A DNA stretch of 64,000 bases from Acorus gramineus (taxonomy: Eukaryota > Streptophyta > Magnoliopsida > Acorales > Acoraceae). Positions 34,560 to 46,855 of the stretch are shown here, piece by piece. The translations under genes and the position numbers were made by a program. A model generated the notes under the pieces. That model was not told the origin of the DNA. It saw nothing but the letters and a program-made list of their open reading frames with translations, and did not search any database. Numbering within the stretch: position 1 is the first letter of the stretch; each line of letters starts with the position of its first letter. The stretch is from assembly GCA_030737835.1 (NCBI GenBank), contig CM060856.1, positions 5,027,022 to 5,091,021 of the forward strand, given 5' to 3'.

Positions 34560-36400
34560 GGAGGATTTTCAGTTCTAAAACCCTGATCGGTCTAAAACCC
34601 TAAAATATGGGACCAAGGAGAGCATCCCTTGTTGTGAGGAGGCGCATTATATAGTGGAGCGAGTGTGGACTGAGGAGCTGAGTGGAGGAGGGATTAAAAA
34701 ACGGGAAGCATGTAATTATGGGCCTTTGAGTGACGGGTGGAAAGGCCCAGTTAGCCCATGTTGGACGAAGGACAAGGAAAAGAGTGCTGTTATGCAGACT
34801 CTCACGTGCTTCTTTAGGGTCATATAGGCATATCTCACTAGGTGATGTGTATGTATACGTTATCTTTAAAAAAATTAAAATATGTATATATTAGAATTGG
34901 GTTTAGAAAATGGGTTATACGTAACATTGTCCAGGAAAATAATATCTCCATTCCAGTGTGTGGCCCCATCCGCATTTTGTATATGGAAAAGCTCACTCAT
35001 ACGTTCGGTCTGTCTTGTAGTCATGTTTGTAATTATCACGTCACTAATATAATATATAAAAATATTTAATGTAATAAATAATTCATTGTATTTATTATGA
35101 AAAATATAAAAGCATATGCATTCAATTATAACTAGTACGTACTACACTTTTTTATTTTTTATTTATAAAAGAATATTATACTTTGTTAGTCAGGTATCTA
35201 TTTTAAAAAGTCAGAACATGTGCAAGGTTTATTTCTTTGAAAATAAATGGTAGGCGTCTACTTAATTAAATAAGAGGGCACAAAAGAAAAATACAAAGAA
35301 AGTTGGAGTGAGTAGGAGAGAGTCCTACTAAGACCAACAAAAAGCACTCAAACTACAACAAACTTGTGATTAATAAACCCTCTGTTAGGGGACCCTGCAC
35401 AATACACACCCCAATCTTTGACCGCACTCATCACCAAATCCATGTGTTCTCCATGTACGGGATGAAACCCCGAAAAAACGCATGATTGCGGGTTAGCCAT
35501 AAAACCCACATAACCGTTGGGATGAAAGAAAGAGTGAACTTGGCGCCAATGCTGCGATCACCCCTTCCAAAACATGTGCAAGGTTAACCCACAAAAGATG
35601 TACCCTAGAAGAAAGGTCATCCAAGAATTAGCATGGCAAGGTGGAGACGCAAATGGCACATTGGTACTGAACTCAACATTTTCCAAGTACATTGTTATAT
35701 TAAAAAGATAAAGTAAGTACTTATACGAATTGAAAGTATATATTTTTTTCGTACTGAAATAGTGAATGTTACACTAAGGTAGATAATTTCATATAATATA
35801 TTAATGGCATGGCATATGTGAATGAGGCTGCAAATGACTGAGTGTATTAGAACCCTTTAGTTTCTATTTTGAAAAATGTTACACAAAGACACTAAGCTTT
35901 CGATTCCTTGGGGTTTCTTTGGGAGTTTGGATAAATCTCATACCCAAGCTTCCATGGTTATTCATGCTCCCCTCCCCTCTTACTTTTATCTCTATTTCTC
36001 TCTCTTTTCTTGTTGTTCTTTATCTTCTCAGACATGTACTCCTTCTATCTAATACAAAAAAGTGGCACTCCCACCAGTAGTGGTGGAGCCAAAAATTTAC
36101 GCTAGTGGAGGCGACATTTGCCCAAACCTTTTAATTTTTTCTAAATCAACAATCAGGTGCCACTTTTTTTTATAGTCATTAATTAAACACAAAAAGATGG
36201 TCAAAACTTAATATTACAAGGTGCATACAAAAAATAATAATAATAATAATAAGGTTAGTTACACATTTAATTATTCAAAAAATCTATAAGCATGATATTA
36301 ATTTTGTATTCTTCATAGTGTAGATACCCCATTTTTACTGACTGGAATTGTGAAATATTTATTCCTTATAATATCTTATTTGTGCAGACTTGAACCTGAC
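34560..36400. other. FKBP53-like upstream region and intergenic DNA
   Basis: 34560-34650 is the leader/promoter of the FKBP53-like gene read on the minus strand (TTAGGGTTTTAGA motifs, typical telo-box-like AAACCCTA elements at 34578-34604, and a TATATAATGCGCC at about 34650). Beyond it the DNA is AT-rich with no recognisable gene. Confidence 0.5.
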
Positions 36401-36589
36401 ACCCTTACAAGATTGGCCCATAACTTGACCAATACACCTCCGATTTTTTATCCGGAAGATACATTGGAAAACGTACAGAGTGAGGATCTCTACAAAGGCA
36501 TTGAAGAGCATTTCTGCCCTTGGACGGACCCCCTCATGGACCGTCAACCAGGACGACCCGACGAGTTGACGTTGATTGAGAAGATCTTT

Positions 36590-36815
36590 CAATGGAACAT
36601 CGGCCTAGACAATCCTTACCTAGACTATCGACTTAGACAATCCATACCTGGATCATCGACTAAGATAAGCCCTACCAGGATTGTCGAGTTCGATAATCTC
36701 TACTGGCATCACCGATTGTGACAATCTCTACCGGGATACTCCATACCTAGATCGTCGACTTGGACAAGCCCTATCAGGATCATCGACTTAGACAATCCCT
36801 ACTAGGTTCGTCAGA
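36590..36815. repeat. Degenerate tandem repeats with GACAATCCnTACC words
   Basis: About 28-30-bp units, each with a form of ATCGACTTAGACAATCC. Related units are at 37430-37700. Between the two blocks lie a TATAAAAGG (about 36957) and leader-like CT-rich DNA. Confidence 0.6.
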
Positions 36816-37429
36816 AAACCTGGAGCAGATAAGCTTGGAAAAGGATGACATGGGCTGCATTTTGCGACCTCTCCGCCGATGTCAGCCTCTCCGAGCGATG
36901 TAGGGGCACTCATTACCCCTCATTGAGGTGTCAACACTCCATTGGATGGGTTTAGCTATAAAAGGAGAGGTGAAGGTGAAGACGAAGGCATGAGAGAAAG
37001 AGAGAGAGGCATTCAAACCCCCACCCAAGCTCCCCATCCGATTTTAGCCACCTAACCACCACCACAGCAGCCAAAAAGGGAGAGAAAATAGAGAAGTTGC
37101 ATCATATTTCCCTTTCCTTGCTCACTTCAACCCCAACCCACCTTCATCTTCTCTTTTTCTCATTTTCTTTGAGTTAGTATAGAATCCCATCTTTCCCCAA
37201 TCCCTCATAAATCTTGTAAACAACTTATGTAAACTTATTATAAGTTTGGGACTTTTCCCAATTAAGGACCACTAACCTCTTTTGCTTCTTTTTACTTGTT
37301 TTATTTACTTTTATTGCTCTTTATTTACTTTTATTGCTCTTTACTTATTGTTTATGCTATTATATTGCTTCTATTTCTTTACTTTATCACAAAAAAACTA
37401 ACTTTTTGCTTGATTACTAAATTTTGTGG
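36816..37429 (+). other. LTR-like promoter and leader sequence
   Basis: GCTATAAAAGGAGAGG at 36954 followed by AGAGAGAGAG, CCCCACCCAAGC and an AT-rich stretch with a duplicated TTTATTTACTTTTATTGCTC (37300-37340). The arrangement is that of a retrotransposon LTR, but no defined ends, primer-binding site or coding region could be found. A degenerate LTR is the best guess. Confidence 0.35.
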
Positions 37430-37705
37430 AATCGGACCTCGACAATTCCCCTAAGTGGTCGTTGACCCCAACAATCCACATCTGGTCCGTCAACGTAACC
37501 CCAACAATCCACTCTCTAGCCGTCGATCTCAACAATCCACATCTAATCCGTCGATCCCGACAATCCAGTTCTAGTCCATTGATCCTGACAATCCACCTAC
37601 AACCTGTCAATCTCGACAATCCACCTCTGGTCTATCTATACCGACAACCCACCTCTAGTTCGTCTATACAGACAATCCACCTCTAGTTTGTCGACTAGAC
37701 AGAAC
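37430..37705. repeat. Tandem repeats with CGACAATCCACCTCTAG words
   Basis: About nine units of 28-30 bp (for example CCGTCGATC[C/T]CGACAATCC). They belong to the same family as 36590-36815. A (CT)n tract follows at about 37750-37796. Confidence 0.7.
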
Positions 37706-37745
37706 CTTGTCTTCATCCCACCCCATTTGCCAGTACTGTACACAA

Positions 37746-37792
<47 letters not shown>

Positions 37793-38275
37793 TCTGGGTT
37801 TAGCAGGCTAATCTGAACCTCAAACACCTCAAAGCACAGCCAGCCATGATCCTTGAGAGGAGAACCGCATCCCCTGACCAAGGTGAGTATTCAAAGAACA
37901 TCTTCTTTTCTTGCTTTTGAGGAAAAGCAAGTGGCGATTACACCAACGTCCCTGAAAGAGGTTGGGCGACCTTGGACAATCCATCTAGTGGTGATTTGGA
38001 GCATTGTGTGTGTGATGGAACCAAGCTTGAAGGAACTCGGATCAATCAAAAATCCAATATCGACACATAGTAGATGAGAAAGAGTGATAGTGACTTTTTT
38101 TTTTGTTTACTATGTACACAGAGAGGGGAAAGGGAGGAAGAGAAAAAAAATTTGAAAAAAAATATTGTTATTAAAATTGGAAAAATTTAAAGTCAGTATA
38201 ATTAGCATTTAAATAAATTAGGATGAAAATAAATTAAATGGGGCATATTTGAAATTCATAAAACTCTATATGAGT

Positions 38276-38610
38276 TGGTTTGATAAGGGGATAACTTGTG
38301 GGATAAAGAAATGAGTGAGAGGATAAATTGTTAGATGACAACTTATCATGCTTGTATTAAAAAAATCAAGATAAAGTGATTATAATTGTCAAAATTTCAA
38401 AATAAAATCAGAGATATTAGTTCTACTTAAATGTTATAGTAACATTTAATCACTCTTTTTACCTAATTTTGAAAATGTGAACACAGGAACTCCCTATCCA
38501 GACGTTGAGTTTGAAAATGAAGGACTAATTAAAAATATTGATAGACTTTTTATCCTTTAAAATAAGGATATTTTGTCATCAAAATCTTATCCCATTGCCA
38601 AAGTAACCAT
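38276..38610. mobile_element. Copy of the GATAAG foldback family
   Basis: Contains GATAACTTGTGGGATAAAG, GAGTGAGAGGATAAATTG and, at the other end, TTTTTATCCTTTAAAATAAG and ATCTTATCCCATTG; matches the outer element at 11640-13045 in the opposite direction. No coding sequence. Confidence 0.5.
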
Positions 38611-39541
38611 ATATATGTATAACTCATAAAAATGGTGAAATATATTTATTAAAATAGTAATTATCAAATCAAACAAATTGTTGAACACCCTCTAAATTCT
38701 GGAAAAAAAAAACCTACCAAAATACACATTATCATTTTATTTTGATTTTTCAAATCACTATCTCATAGAAGTTTAATGGGTGTTTGAAAATGTGCTACCA
38801 ATTTTATCATATCAAAGAGAAAACAGTATGCGCTGAAGATCAGTTGACCCATATATATGTGGATGTGTAGATTGAATTAAAACAAAATTACTATCTCAAC
38901 CAATTAAAAATCCACATATCTCTCAATAAACCATACATTAACTAAAAGTGAGTCGGGCAACTACCCCTCACTTGCCCCTATGTAGCTCCGCCCTTGCCAA
39001 CTAGTTTAATTTTCTAAAATAAAAAGACATTCCTAAAGTTATTTATGTAGACTGCACAAGTTTTGAATTTTATAAAATATAAACTAATGAAATACATTAT
39101 TAAAATGGAAATGCATACTTCAACGAATTGAATAAATATGTTTTTACATTTTTTTGTGACATACTATATGCTAACATTGTAGAGTATAAATTGTGTTAAG
39201 ATATTTCATATACAATTTAGATAACATGAATTCTACAAAAATGACTATAGAAAGTGTATAAAGGTAACAACACCCTTTTATTTTTCATAAAAAAGAAAAT
39301 TTTTTCTTTCCATTTTTATTTTCTAAAAAAAAAAAAAAAATGAATAAGTCAAAAGAACAAAATTTTGAGGGGTAAGTTGAGGGCCACACCCTTTATCTCA
39401 TGTAATTTCTCCTCTATACATTCTTGTAACATCGAACTATCATATGGGACCGCCATGTGGGATGAATCTGATAGAGAGCACCTATTTACATGACCTAAAA
39501 ATTGTTTTACACTGCTAAGTTAATTTTTACATATTTTTTAG

Positions 39542-39612
39542 GTTTGCCACACCGTCACGTTCTCGCTCTGGATGGTCGTCCGCCAGATCGAGGCCATTGA
39601 GACCCACAGCGG
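39542..39612 (+). pseudogene. Lone exon of a sterol C-4 methyl oxidase gene
   Basis: A 71-bp exon with an intact acceptor (TTTTTTAG) and donor (GTACGT) encodes TVTFSLWMVVRQIEAIETHS and a first base of the next Gly codon. This is the highly conserved SMO segment (usually TFWLWnnLRQIEAIETHSGYDFPW). I found neither the preceding histidine-box exons nor the following YDFPW exon nearby; TIR elements and a SINE follow instead. It is best read as a relic of a second SMO copy. The SMO1-type gene at 62734 is on the same strand 23 kb away. Confidence 0.75.
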
Positions 39613-39619
39613 GTACGTA

Positions 39620-40155
39620 AATTTTTTTTCCTTTGATGTTTTTTATTAAAACTCAAAAAATTCTTTTGTAAACCATCTAAAATTCATATAAGTTCTTATT
39701 TATATAAATCCAAATAACCTCTTGTATTAAATTTTTTTGTTGACAGATAAAAAATATTATATGAATATTCCGTTTGGGTAACCTTGACTGAAAATAAAAT
39801 ATACCAAACAACCTCTATAATGCGTTAAAAATGCGAAAAATCCTCTATAAATGATAATTTATCTTTCTGAATAGATTACAAAATCATATCCGGATGGATA
39901 AAATCATTATTTAATGAGATTTTTTCTCATTTTTAACATATTGTAAGGGGTTTTTGGTATACTCGTTTTTCACCCAGAGTTAATCAATCAGATTATTTTT
40001 AGAATATTTCTAATCTGTCAATGAAAATTTAATTTATAGGGCTATTTGGATTTACACAGATATTTTCAAGGGGTTATATGGACTTCAAAAAAAATCAGGG
40101 GATTATATGGATTTCAGACAGTTTACAGGGGGTTATATGGGTTTTCCCCTATTTT
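39620..40155. mobile_element. TIR element of the GGGGTTATTTGGATTT family
   Basis: Ends with GGATTTCAGACAGTTTACAG followed by a GGGGGTTATATGG block, like 8123-8668; the left end has CTAAAATTCATATAAG words in inverted order. It starts right after the lone SMO exon, so it lies in what was the next intron. Confidence 0.6.
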
Positions 40156-40214
40156 AAATTGAATATTTTGACTTTCTTTGTCACGAGTTAGTGAATAGTA
40201 TAATACAAAAAAAA

Positions 40215-40655
40215 AAAGAGAAAAGTTCAAATAACCCCCTATAAACTGAAATCCATATAACCCCTTGACTTTTCCTAAATAACCCCCTCAGTTTAACTTC
40301 CGTTAATAGATGAAGAATATTCGGTGAAAAATGCAAAAAAATCTTTCGTACATGACAATTTTATTCTTTTCGATAAATTATAAAATTCTATTTAGAGGGA
40401 TAAAATTATCATTTACAGAGAATTTTTATATTTTTAGCACATTGTAGAAAGTTTTTGATATACTGTGTTTTCAACCAGAGTTAATCAGATAGAATATTTA
40501 CAAAATAATCATAATCTGTCTACAAAAATTTAACTCACGGGACTATTTGAATTTATATAGTTATTTTTAAAAAGTTATATGGACTTTAAAAAATGTCAGG
40601 GGATAATATGAATTTCAGATAGTTTACAAGGTTTTATTTGGATTTTTTCCTCAAA
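40215..40655. mobile_element. TIR element of the same family, adjacent copy
   Basis: Left end TTCAAATAACCCCCTATAAA, right end TTTACAAGGTTTTATTTGGA (inverted match). About 440 bp, with an interior like the other two copies (GTTAATCAGATAGAATATTT). Lies 60 bp after the preceding copy in the same orientation. Confidence 0.65.
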
Positions 40656-40724
40656 ATTTTTTTTATATGAATATCTTTCCATGTGTCGGTTGTCTCATGC
40701 CCAACTATTTGTTAAGAAATTTCT

Positions 40725-40963
40725 GTCCCGCACCCGCTTAGCTGGGTGGTAGAAGGACACCCTGAGGAGCCGGGGATGCAAGATCAATTCTTGCAGCGGT
40801 AAGAAATGAAAAATCAGCCTATGGGCTAAGTATCGTGGGCTTTGAGCCCACCGTTACTTGGGCCCTTGCTGGCCCATGCTTGCTTCAAAGTAGTAGCCCG
40901 TTATATTATTGTAATCGGAACTGTCACCCTGTTCAAGGCCTTTGTGCAACAAAAAAAAAAAAC
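40725..40963 (+). mobile_element. tRNA-derived SINE with 15-bp TSD
   Basis: 239 bp starting GTCCCGCACCCGC with a Pol III box A-like TTAGCTGGGTGGTAGA and box B-like AGATCAATTCTTGC, a GGGCC-rich body and a terminal A12 tail. Flanking direct repeats TGTTAAGAAATTTCT (40710-40724) and TGTTAAAAAATTTCT (40964-40978) differ by one base, as expected for an L1-type target-primed insertion. Confidence 0.88.
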
Positions 40964-40979
40964 TGTTAAAAAATTTCTT

Positions 40980-42275
40980 GTTGGTGTGGTGTCTATGTAT
41001 GTGATGATGGTGTAGCACCGAGGAAACGCATTATTGGTTTATATATATTAACAGTTTTAAATTTGTTCTGGAAAAATATCACAGGTCCCCTCTCTTTGTA
41101 TCATCAACCGAAAATATTGATTAAACTTTGGTTGAACATTTGCTTGAATAAATTGTGAGTTTGTGATGGATACTTGATATTTCTCTCCATCCTAATGAAA
41201 TCAGTTATTTTACCTCCTCTTATATGTTTCACACCACTTTTGCGTCTATCAATTTTGCATTCTAATATAATGCACTTCTCATTTGATGGTGGTCCAAAGT
41301 ACCCCTTTAGGATCAAAATTACTTTTTTATTTTTTTATTTTTGATGATCTAGCCAGAATTTTTATGTGTTCTTTGATGACATTAATGCACTTCTTTTTCT
41401 AATTCTCTTGATTGATGACCACATAGGGGTACGAGTGTTGAACATTTAATGACATTCACAATTAATTTTTTCATAAATACATGCTCACAGATATAAATAG
41501 CAGAATGTGAAAGCCCACGCATTAAACCCAATGTATGGAATTCTTATCGAATTTATGTGTGTCATGTATCGGTCATCACTTCACACAATCACTCAAGTGC
41601 TTTAACTGTGTTTTGTCATCATCGGCTATTCGAATAATAACTGAAGTTAGTCAGCACCCTCTCACTTGTTTGTCATGAATAAAAAATTAATGGAAGGCAT
41701 CACAATGCCAACTTTTTTGACAATTTTGGAAACCAACACTTGATTAAGGTGATTTTTTTCTTCAAGTGATTCAACTGATAGTTGAAAGGATTAATGTCCT
41801 AAATATATTGTCATGAACTTAATAACTATTTTCTTTTGAGTTATTTGGTATCAATTCTCCATGGAATTACAACATAATCTCTGATTTGACTAAACCAGAA
41901 CATTTCATGATCATTTGTTTCCCCCATGATCATCTAATAAAAAATTTAATATTCTGAAGATTGTTTTCCATGGTTTTATATTTTCTTTGACGTTCTACAT
42001 ACAGAAGTGGCCTTGGTCATCAATGAATTGAAATGAAGGAATTGAAATGAAGGAATTTATAAAGCTTTGCCCAAATTGGTTTGATACATATTGTTTCCCT
42101 TTTAATTAGAAAGAGATAGTCTGCTTGGTTCACGTGGATGTCAGTCTTTGTAACATTTTATTGTAATACAAGAAGACTTCTAAATTTTATTGCGGAACGG
42201 TGGTGGTTTGATCCACAGAAAAAACATAAATACCACTATCATCCAATTTAATTTTGGATTTGACAAGGAGCATTG
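40980..42275. other. Intergenic, no gene seen
   Basis: AT-rich DNA. A 70-codon frame on the minus strand (41104-41316) has no recognisable motif. Confidence 0.45.
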
Positions 42276-42279
42276 TTAA

Positions 42280-42420
42280 ACTCAGACATTTTAGTAGTTA
42301 TTTTTGCTGGCACTACATTATCGAATGTGTGTGTATATATATATATATATATATACTCTATTATACTATTTACCTTTAACTATTTTAGTATATATTCTAT
42401 TATACCGGTATATATTTTAT
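42280..42420. repeat. Segment shared with 58150-58310
   Basis: Both contain GTAGTTATTTTTG[C/T]TG, a TA microsatellite (42333-42354 here) and ACTCTATTATAC/ATATATTCTATT words; similarity resumes at 42800-42870 and 58320-58410 (TATTTTGTTAGACAAATATT). The reading frame at 42421-42933 lies between the two shared parts here and is missing at 58 kb. Confidence 0.6.
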
Positions 42421-42933
42421 TTAACCATGCAATTCAAGATGAGAGGTAGTAGAGAAAGACAGGAAGTGATCATTGTTACCAAATATTTGAGGGGAACTCT
42501 TAGACTCCATTTCCACCGTCTCTTCATCGAAGACATGTAGAAGGTCTATTTCCTTGATCTCTGCATAAAAGATATGTGAAAGTCTCGCATCTTCAATCTC
42601 TTCATCAAAGATAGGTGAAAAATTCTCCTCTTCAATCTTTTCATCTTCATCAAAGATAGGTTTTGCCTCTTCAATCTCTTCATCTTCATCTTCATTGAAG
42701 ATAGATGGACGGACCGTCTCTTCGAACGGATTATCAAAATCACCATCAATAGAATCATCCGCTTCAGATCGCGCGGTTGGAGATCGTGGTGCTAGCGACC
42801 GAGGTATTTTGTTAGACAAATATTTTCTTAAAAGAAATGGGTTGAGTGTGACAATATTTTCTCTCAATGGAGCGCTGATACACTCTAATCCATTGGGTGG
42901 CGGATCCATTTTGCAGCCCCGTCTCCTGTCCAA
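42421..42933 (-). CDS. Hypothetical acidic repeat protein
   Basis: Uninterrupted 170-codon frame starting MDRRRGCKMDPPPNG. The N-terminal third is basic and Pro/Arg-rich (LRKYLSNKIPRSLAPRSP); residues about 70-150 consist of irregular acidic repeats of the type [S/P]IF[D/N]E[D/E]EEIEEA. I do not recognise a domain. The acidic repeat bias could come from a GAAGAT-type low-complexity DNA repeat rather than selection for protein, and no neighbouring exon is visible. Treat as a weak gene candidate. Confidence 0.35.
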   Translation of the reverse strand: MDRRRGCKMDPPPNGLECISAPLRENIVTLNPFLLRKYLSNKIPRSLAPRSPTARSEADDSIDGDFDNPFEETVRPSIFNEDEDEEIEEAKPIFDEDEKIEEENFSPIFDEEIEDARLSHIFYAEIKEIDLLHVFDEETVEMESKSSPQIFGNNDHFLSFSTTSHLELHG

Positions 42934-43066
42934 TGGAATCTCTTAACTACCTCCGTAGTTCGAGTGTATTCTGATAGTGCAATATACGCTCCATTAATGT
43001 ATTATATATAAATATAAAGTCTTTTGTTTTTTAAGACAATTTTTAATTAAGAACCCTACTTTTAAC

Positions 43067-43429
43067 CAATGTTCTAAAAATCCATTCTAGGTCCCGATTA
43101 ATCCCCCACCTAGACCTAGGCGGGCCCAGCCCATAACACTTAGCGCTTAGCCATTTTTTTGTGATTAATCCCTAGTTGATTAATAAGTTATTAAGTTATT
43201 TTATATATTATATGTTTATTAATTAAATTTTTTTGATATCCCTAGTATGTTTATATTATTAATTTTGTTTTAATGTTACTTTTTGTAGTCTAAAATTATT
43301 ATTATATATAATATACATATATACATGAATTAAATTTATTATTCTAAAATGTGATTTATTAGTCCCCGATTAATCCTCGCCTCCCCCCTCAACCGCCCGA
43401 CTAGTGCCTAGCACTTTTTTAGAACATTG
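43067..43429. mobile_element. hAT-type MITE, copy 1, perfect 14-bp TIR and 8-bp TSD
   Basis: 363 bp with ends CAATGTTCTAAAAA and TTTTTAGAACATTG, flanked by CTTTTAAC at 43059-43066 and 43430-43437. The outer thirds contain CGATTAATCC/GGCGGG words and the core is AT-rich. A second copy lies at 60097-60444. Confidence 0.9.
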
Positions 43430-43451
43430 CTTTTAACCATTAAAAAACAAT

Positions 43452-44784
43452 AATGATTCTCAAGCCCCAACTTTCCAGGCCCCATCACAGGCCCCATGAT
43501 GTGGCAATAAGACATTACCTATTATACCCTCTAATTGATAACCACCTCTAAACAAGGAAAACAGTTTGATTTATTCCTAGGATTGTGGAGATTTCATTAA
43601 TTATTGTATTTCTTCTTCCTTGCATTGTGTAAAATCATTCATTCCTATTTTATGTAGGTAAGAGTAACCTAATAATTTACGATGAACATATTCGTAGCAG
43701 TCCCGAAATTTTAATCCCGAGAAGTTTGAAAAACTGATTTGTTCTTTATCGAGTTGGATCTCCAACAATATCTTACGGATCAGGTTTGTCAATTATTTTT
43801 TTATCATTTTTTGATCTTATTGAATGAAAGTCATATGATTTTTTAAATTAAATTTTTGATGATCAAATATTCAATCTATGTTACATGTTTCAATTCAGAA
43901 AATGAATTTTTTTTTATGTTTTGATCACTATTTCACACTTTTTTTATATATTTATTTCGTTATGATTTCATAAATGTAACTTTTAATATTGTTACATTTA
44001 ATTGTTAATGGTTCGTGTGATGTTTATATTAGACTCCCGAACTCGGATACTCATTTACACAATTTTGTTACATTTATAAATGTAACACTCTGAAATGTAA
44101 CATTATCTCATGTTGTGCATTTCTTTTAACAATGCAAATAGAAATGACGTATAAATGTAACAGTGAAGTACATACTTTTGCAGAGGATTCTGATACATTT
44201 TCTTTGGAAGGCAGTGCACTAGAAATTGAAATACATGATTTCAAAGAGTAAATATAACTGTTTGACATTTAGGTAAATGTAATTGTTTGTTCCATCTATG
44301 TAAATGTATCAGTTTTTATATAAATGTAACAAATCGTTGTGAGAGATATAAACATTTAAAAAATGTATTTGTAACTACCAATATAAAATGTAACTGTTTC
44401 ATATGTTAACTATATGTGTTTTTTATTTAAATTTGAATACAATAAATACCTAGAAAAAATGGGTCGTTTGAAGGATTTTGATGAAAACATTTTCGATAAT
44501 TTTTGGTGTAATCTAGGTTCAATTATAATTTAGGTAATGATTTCAAAATTCAAAATTTGAAATATGTAAATGGATTTTAAGATTCATATAGAAAAGTCAT
44601 AACCGAATAGAGAAAATGGGGGGATTTGGGTTAATGAGACAAATTTTTAATGAAGGGCAAATTTGTATTTTGCCATTTTACCATTTTTTGAAAAAGTCAA
44701 CAAACCAAACAAATCAACCAATCAAATGATGACACCTCATGGGGCTTGTGAGTGGGGCTTATATTGTGGGGCCTGGGTATCATG
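43452..44784. mobile_element. GCCCC-TIR element, copy 1
   Basis: About 1.33 kb. Left end AATGATTCTCAAGCCCCAAC, then GGCCCCATCACAGGCCCCAT; right end inverted CATGATACCCAGGCCCCAC and AAGCCCCACTCACAAGCCCC. The interior is very AT-rich with many ATGTAAC/GTTACAT words, including the perfect palindrome GTTACATTTATAAATGTAAC near 44067. No transposase is visible; it is probably a non-autonomous DNA transposon. Confidence 0.7.
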
Positions 44785-44804
44785 ACTCATTAAAAAAAGA
44801 GCTT

Positions 44805-46625
44805 TGCTACACAAGCCCCAGTTTATAAGCCTTTTCCATAGGCCCCATGAGGTGTCAAAATGTTATTGGCTACCCGATTGACTTTTACAAAAAGGCAAAA
44901 AAGCAAAATATAATTCTACCCCTAATTAAAACACACATTCTCTCACTCCATTTCCCTCTTTTTGTGGCGTTTTTTTCAATTTTGTCTTCCATTCTCTTTT
45001 CAAGATTTGAGACATTCACATTTATTGATATCACATGATATATTGATTATAAAATTTTATCCAAACCCATCCACCAAGAAGTTTCAAAGAGTGAGGGGGC
45101 TTCTTCTGGTCTGCCTTTTTTTTTTTTTTGTATGGATGATTAATCTTCCTTTTATGTGTGTTCAATTCAAAGATGACTGCTCTGTAAAGAAGCCTCATTA
45201 TTTTAGTGGTACAAAGTGAGGAAACAAACTATGCTACCCTTTTAAACGATAGTTCAAACGATCCTTTAGTAGTTGTAGTTTATACAATGTGATATTACAA
45301 TACACTTTTTAAAAAAATATGTGAAATCTTTTTTTTTCTTTTTTTTTTAAGAAAAAAACACACATTCTTATTTTCAGTTTGTTTAAAGTTGCAAAATGTA
45401 ACTATCTTTGAAATGTAACTAACTTCGTGCATGTATAATTGTTGTATGTATGTATTCTCTTATGTATGTGGAGCATACTTTAAGAGCATGTACGTTTACA
45501 TGTGTATGACATGTAATATCAATTGCTGCACGTCAAAAAAATATAGAGTAACCAAAAGATAAAAAATAGACAATATTAACCGTGTTTCAAAAAATGTAAT
45601 TAACTATTAGAGGAATGTAAACAACTTTAAGGAATATGATTATTCAATTTGGTTAATGTTATTGTTATGATGAATGTAACTATCTTCAAATTATAACTAA
45701 TTTTAATTCAACGACCTTAACATTTGTTGGTTTGTATGTGTATTTATCATGATTTATCTTTCATTGATCATTATATGTTTTTTATGTTACTGTTGTATAC
45801 AATGTAACTAATTTTCATTCAGTGTAACTAATTTCTGTTAAAAATATAAATCACATGTAAATTATTTGGAACTATCTATTTCAAACTGTAACTAACTTCT
45901 TCATAATCAAATATCATTTCAACATACATACATTTCTTCTAAATCAAATGTCATGCCAACACTTTGCACGATTGTTTCTGCACATTGCTGTTCAACTTCA
46001 ACAATGAAATCCTTCTCTGGATTGCCTTTCAAGGAAAATGTAACTGATTATACAAATATAACTAACTCTTTACAAATATAACTGACTTCTTTTGAAATGT
46101 AACTCACTTTCAAATAAAATAAAATAAACAACGTATAAGTGTTATTACACATTTAAATAAAAAATTTAAATCAAACAAAAAAGAAAATTTTAAATGAATT
46201 TAGAAGATTTGTGTTAGATCATCTAAAATGAAAGAACATGCCAATAAAAATTAATTTACTATCAAAGATCATATTCAACAAATATAAATTTGTAAAATCA
46301 AGTAATTACACACAACTGCATAAACATAAATCATTTTCGATCTGGTGCTAGGTGTTTTAAAAAACAATAATGGTGTTTTAAAAAGGAAATGATCTATTGA
46401 TTATGGGTGTATAAATAATTCAATTAGAATAAATTCAAAAACAAAATAAGAAACGTGAATTATAAATGGAAATAATTTATTATCACCATCATTAATTCTA
46501 TATAGGTGGAAGAGAGTAGTTATTACTGTCTCCTTAATTATGGGAACAGTTACCGAATAAAGGAAAAACTACAAAGAGGGTAAAACAAGGATTATACATA
46601 TGGGGCTTACTTGGAGCCTACAAAA
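44805..46625. mobile_element. Related GCCCC-end element, diverged
   Basis: Begins CTACACAAGCCCCAGTTTAT with GGCCCCATGAGGTGTC and ends near TATGGGGCTTACTTGGAGCC. The interior has the same ATGTAAC-rich sequence (45390-46110) but the overall order differs from copy 1. Ends are approximate. Small open frames at 44847-45219 are not recognisable. Confidence 0.5.
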
Positions 46626-46855
46626 ATGAAGCATGTCAATCATTTTCCTTAAAAAAAACAATAATGATTCCCATGCCCCAACTTCACACGCCCCAAACGA
46701 GTCCCCATGATGTGGTAATAGGACATTGTCTATTATACCTTTTACTTGATAACTACCTCAACATGTATCCCTATGATTATGGAGTATCATTTAATTCTGA
46801 AAATTCTGTATTTATTTACCATTAATGGATTCTTAAAATCATGCAACAATATTAA

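Noticed and set aside
36350..36721. 123-codon frame on the plus strand
   Set aside because: Its second half is translated tandem repeat and the first half has no recognisable motif.
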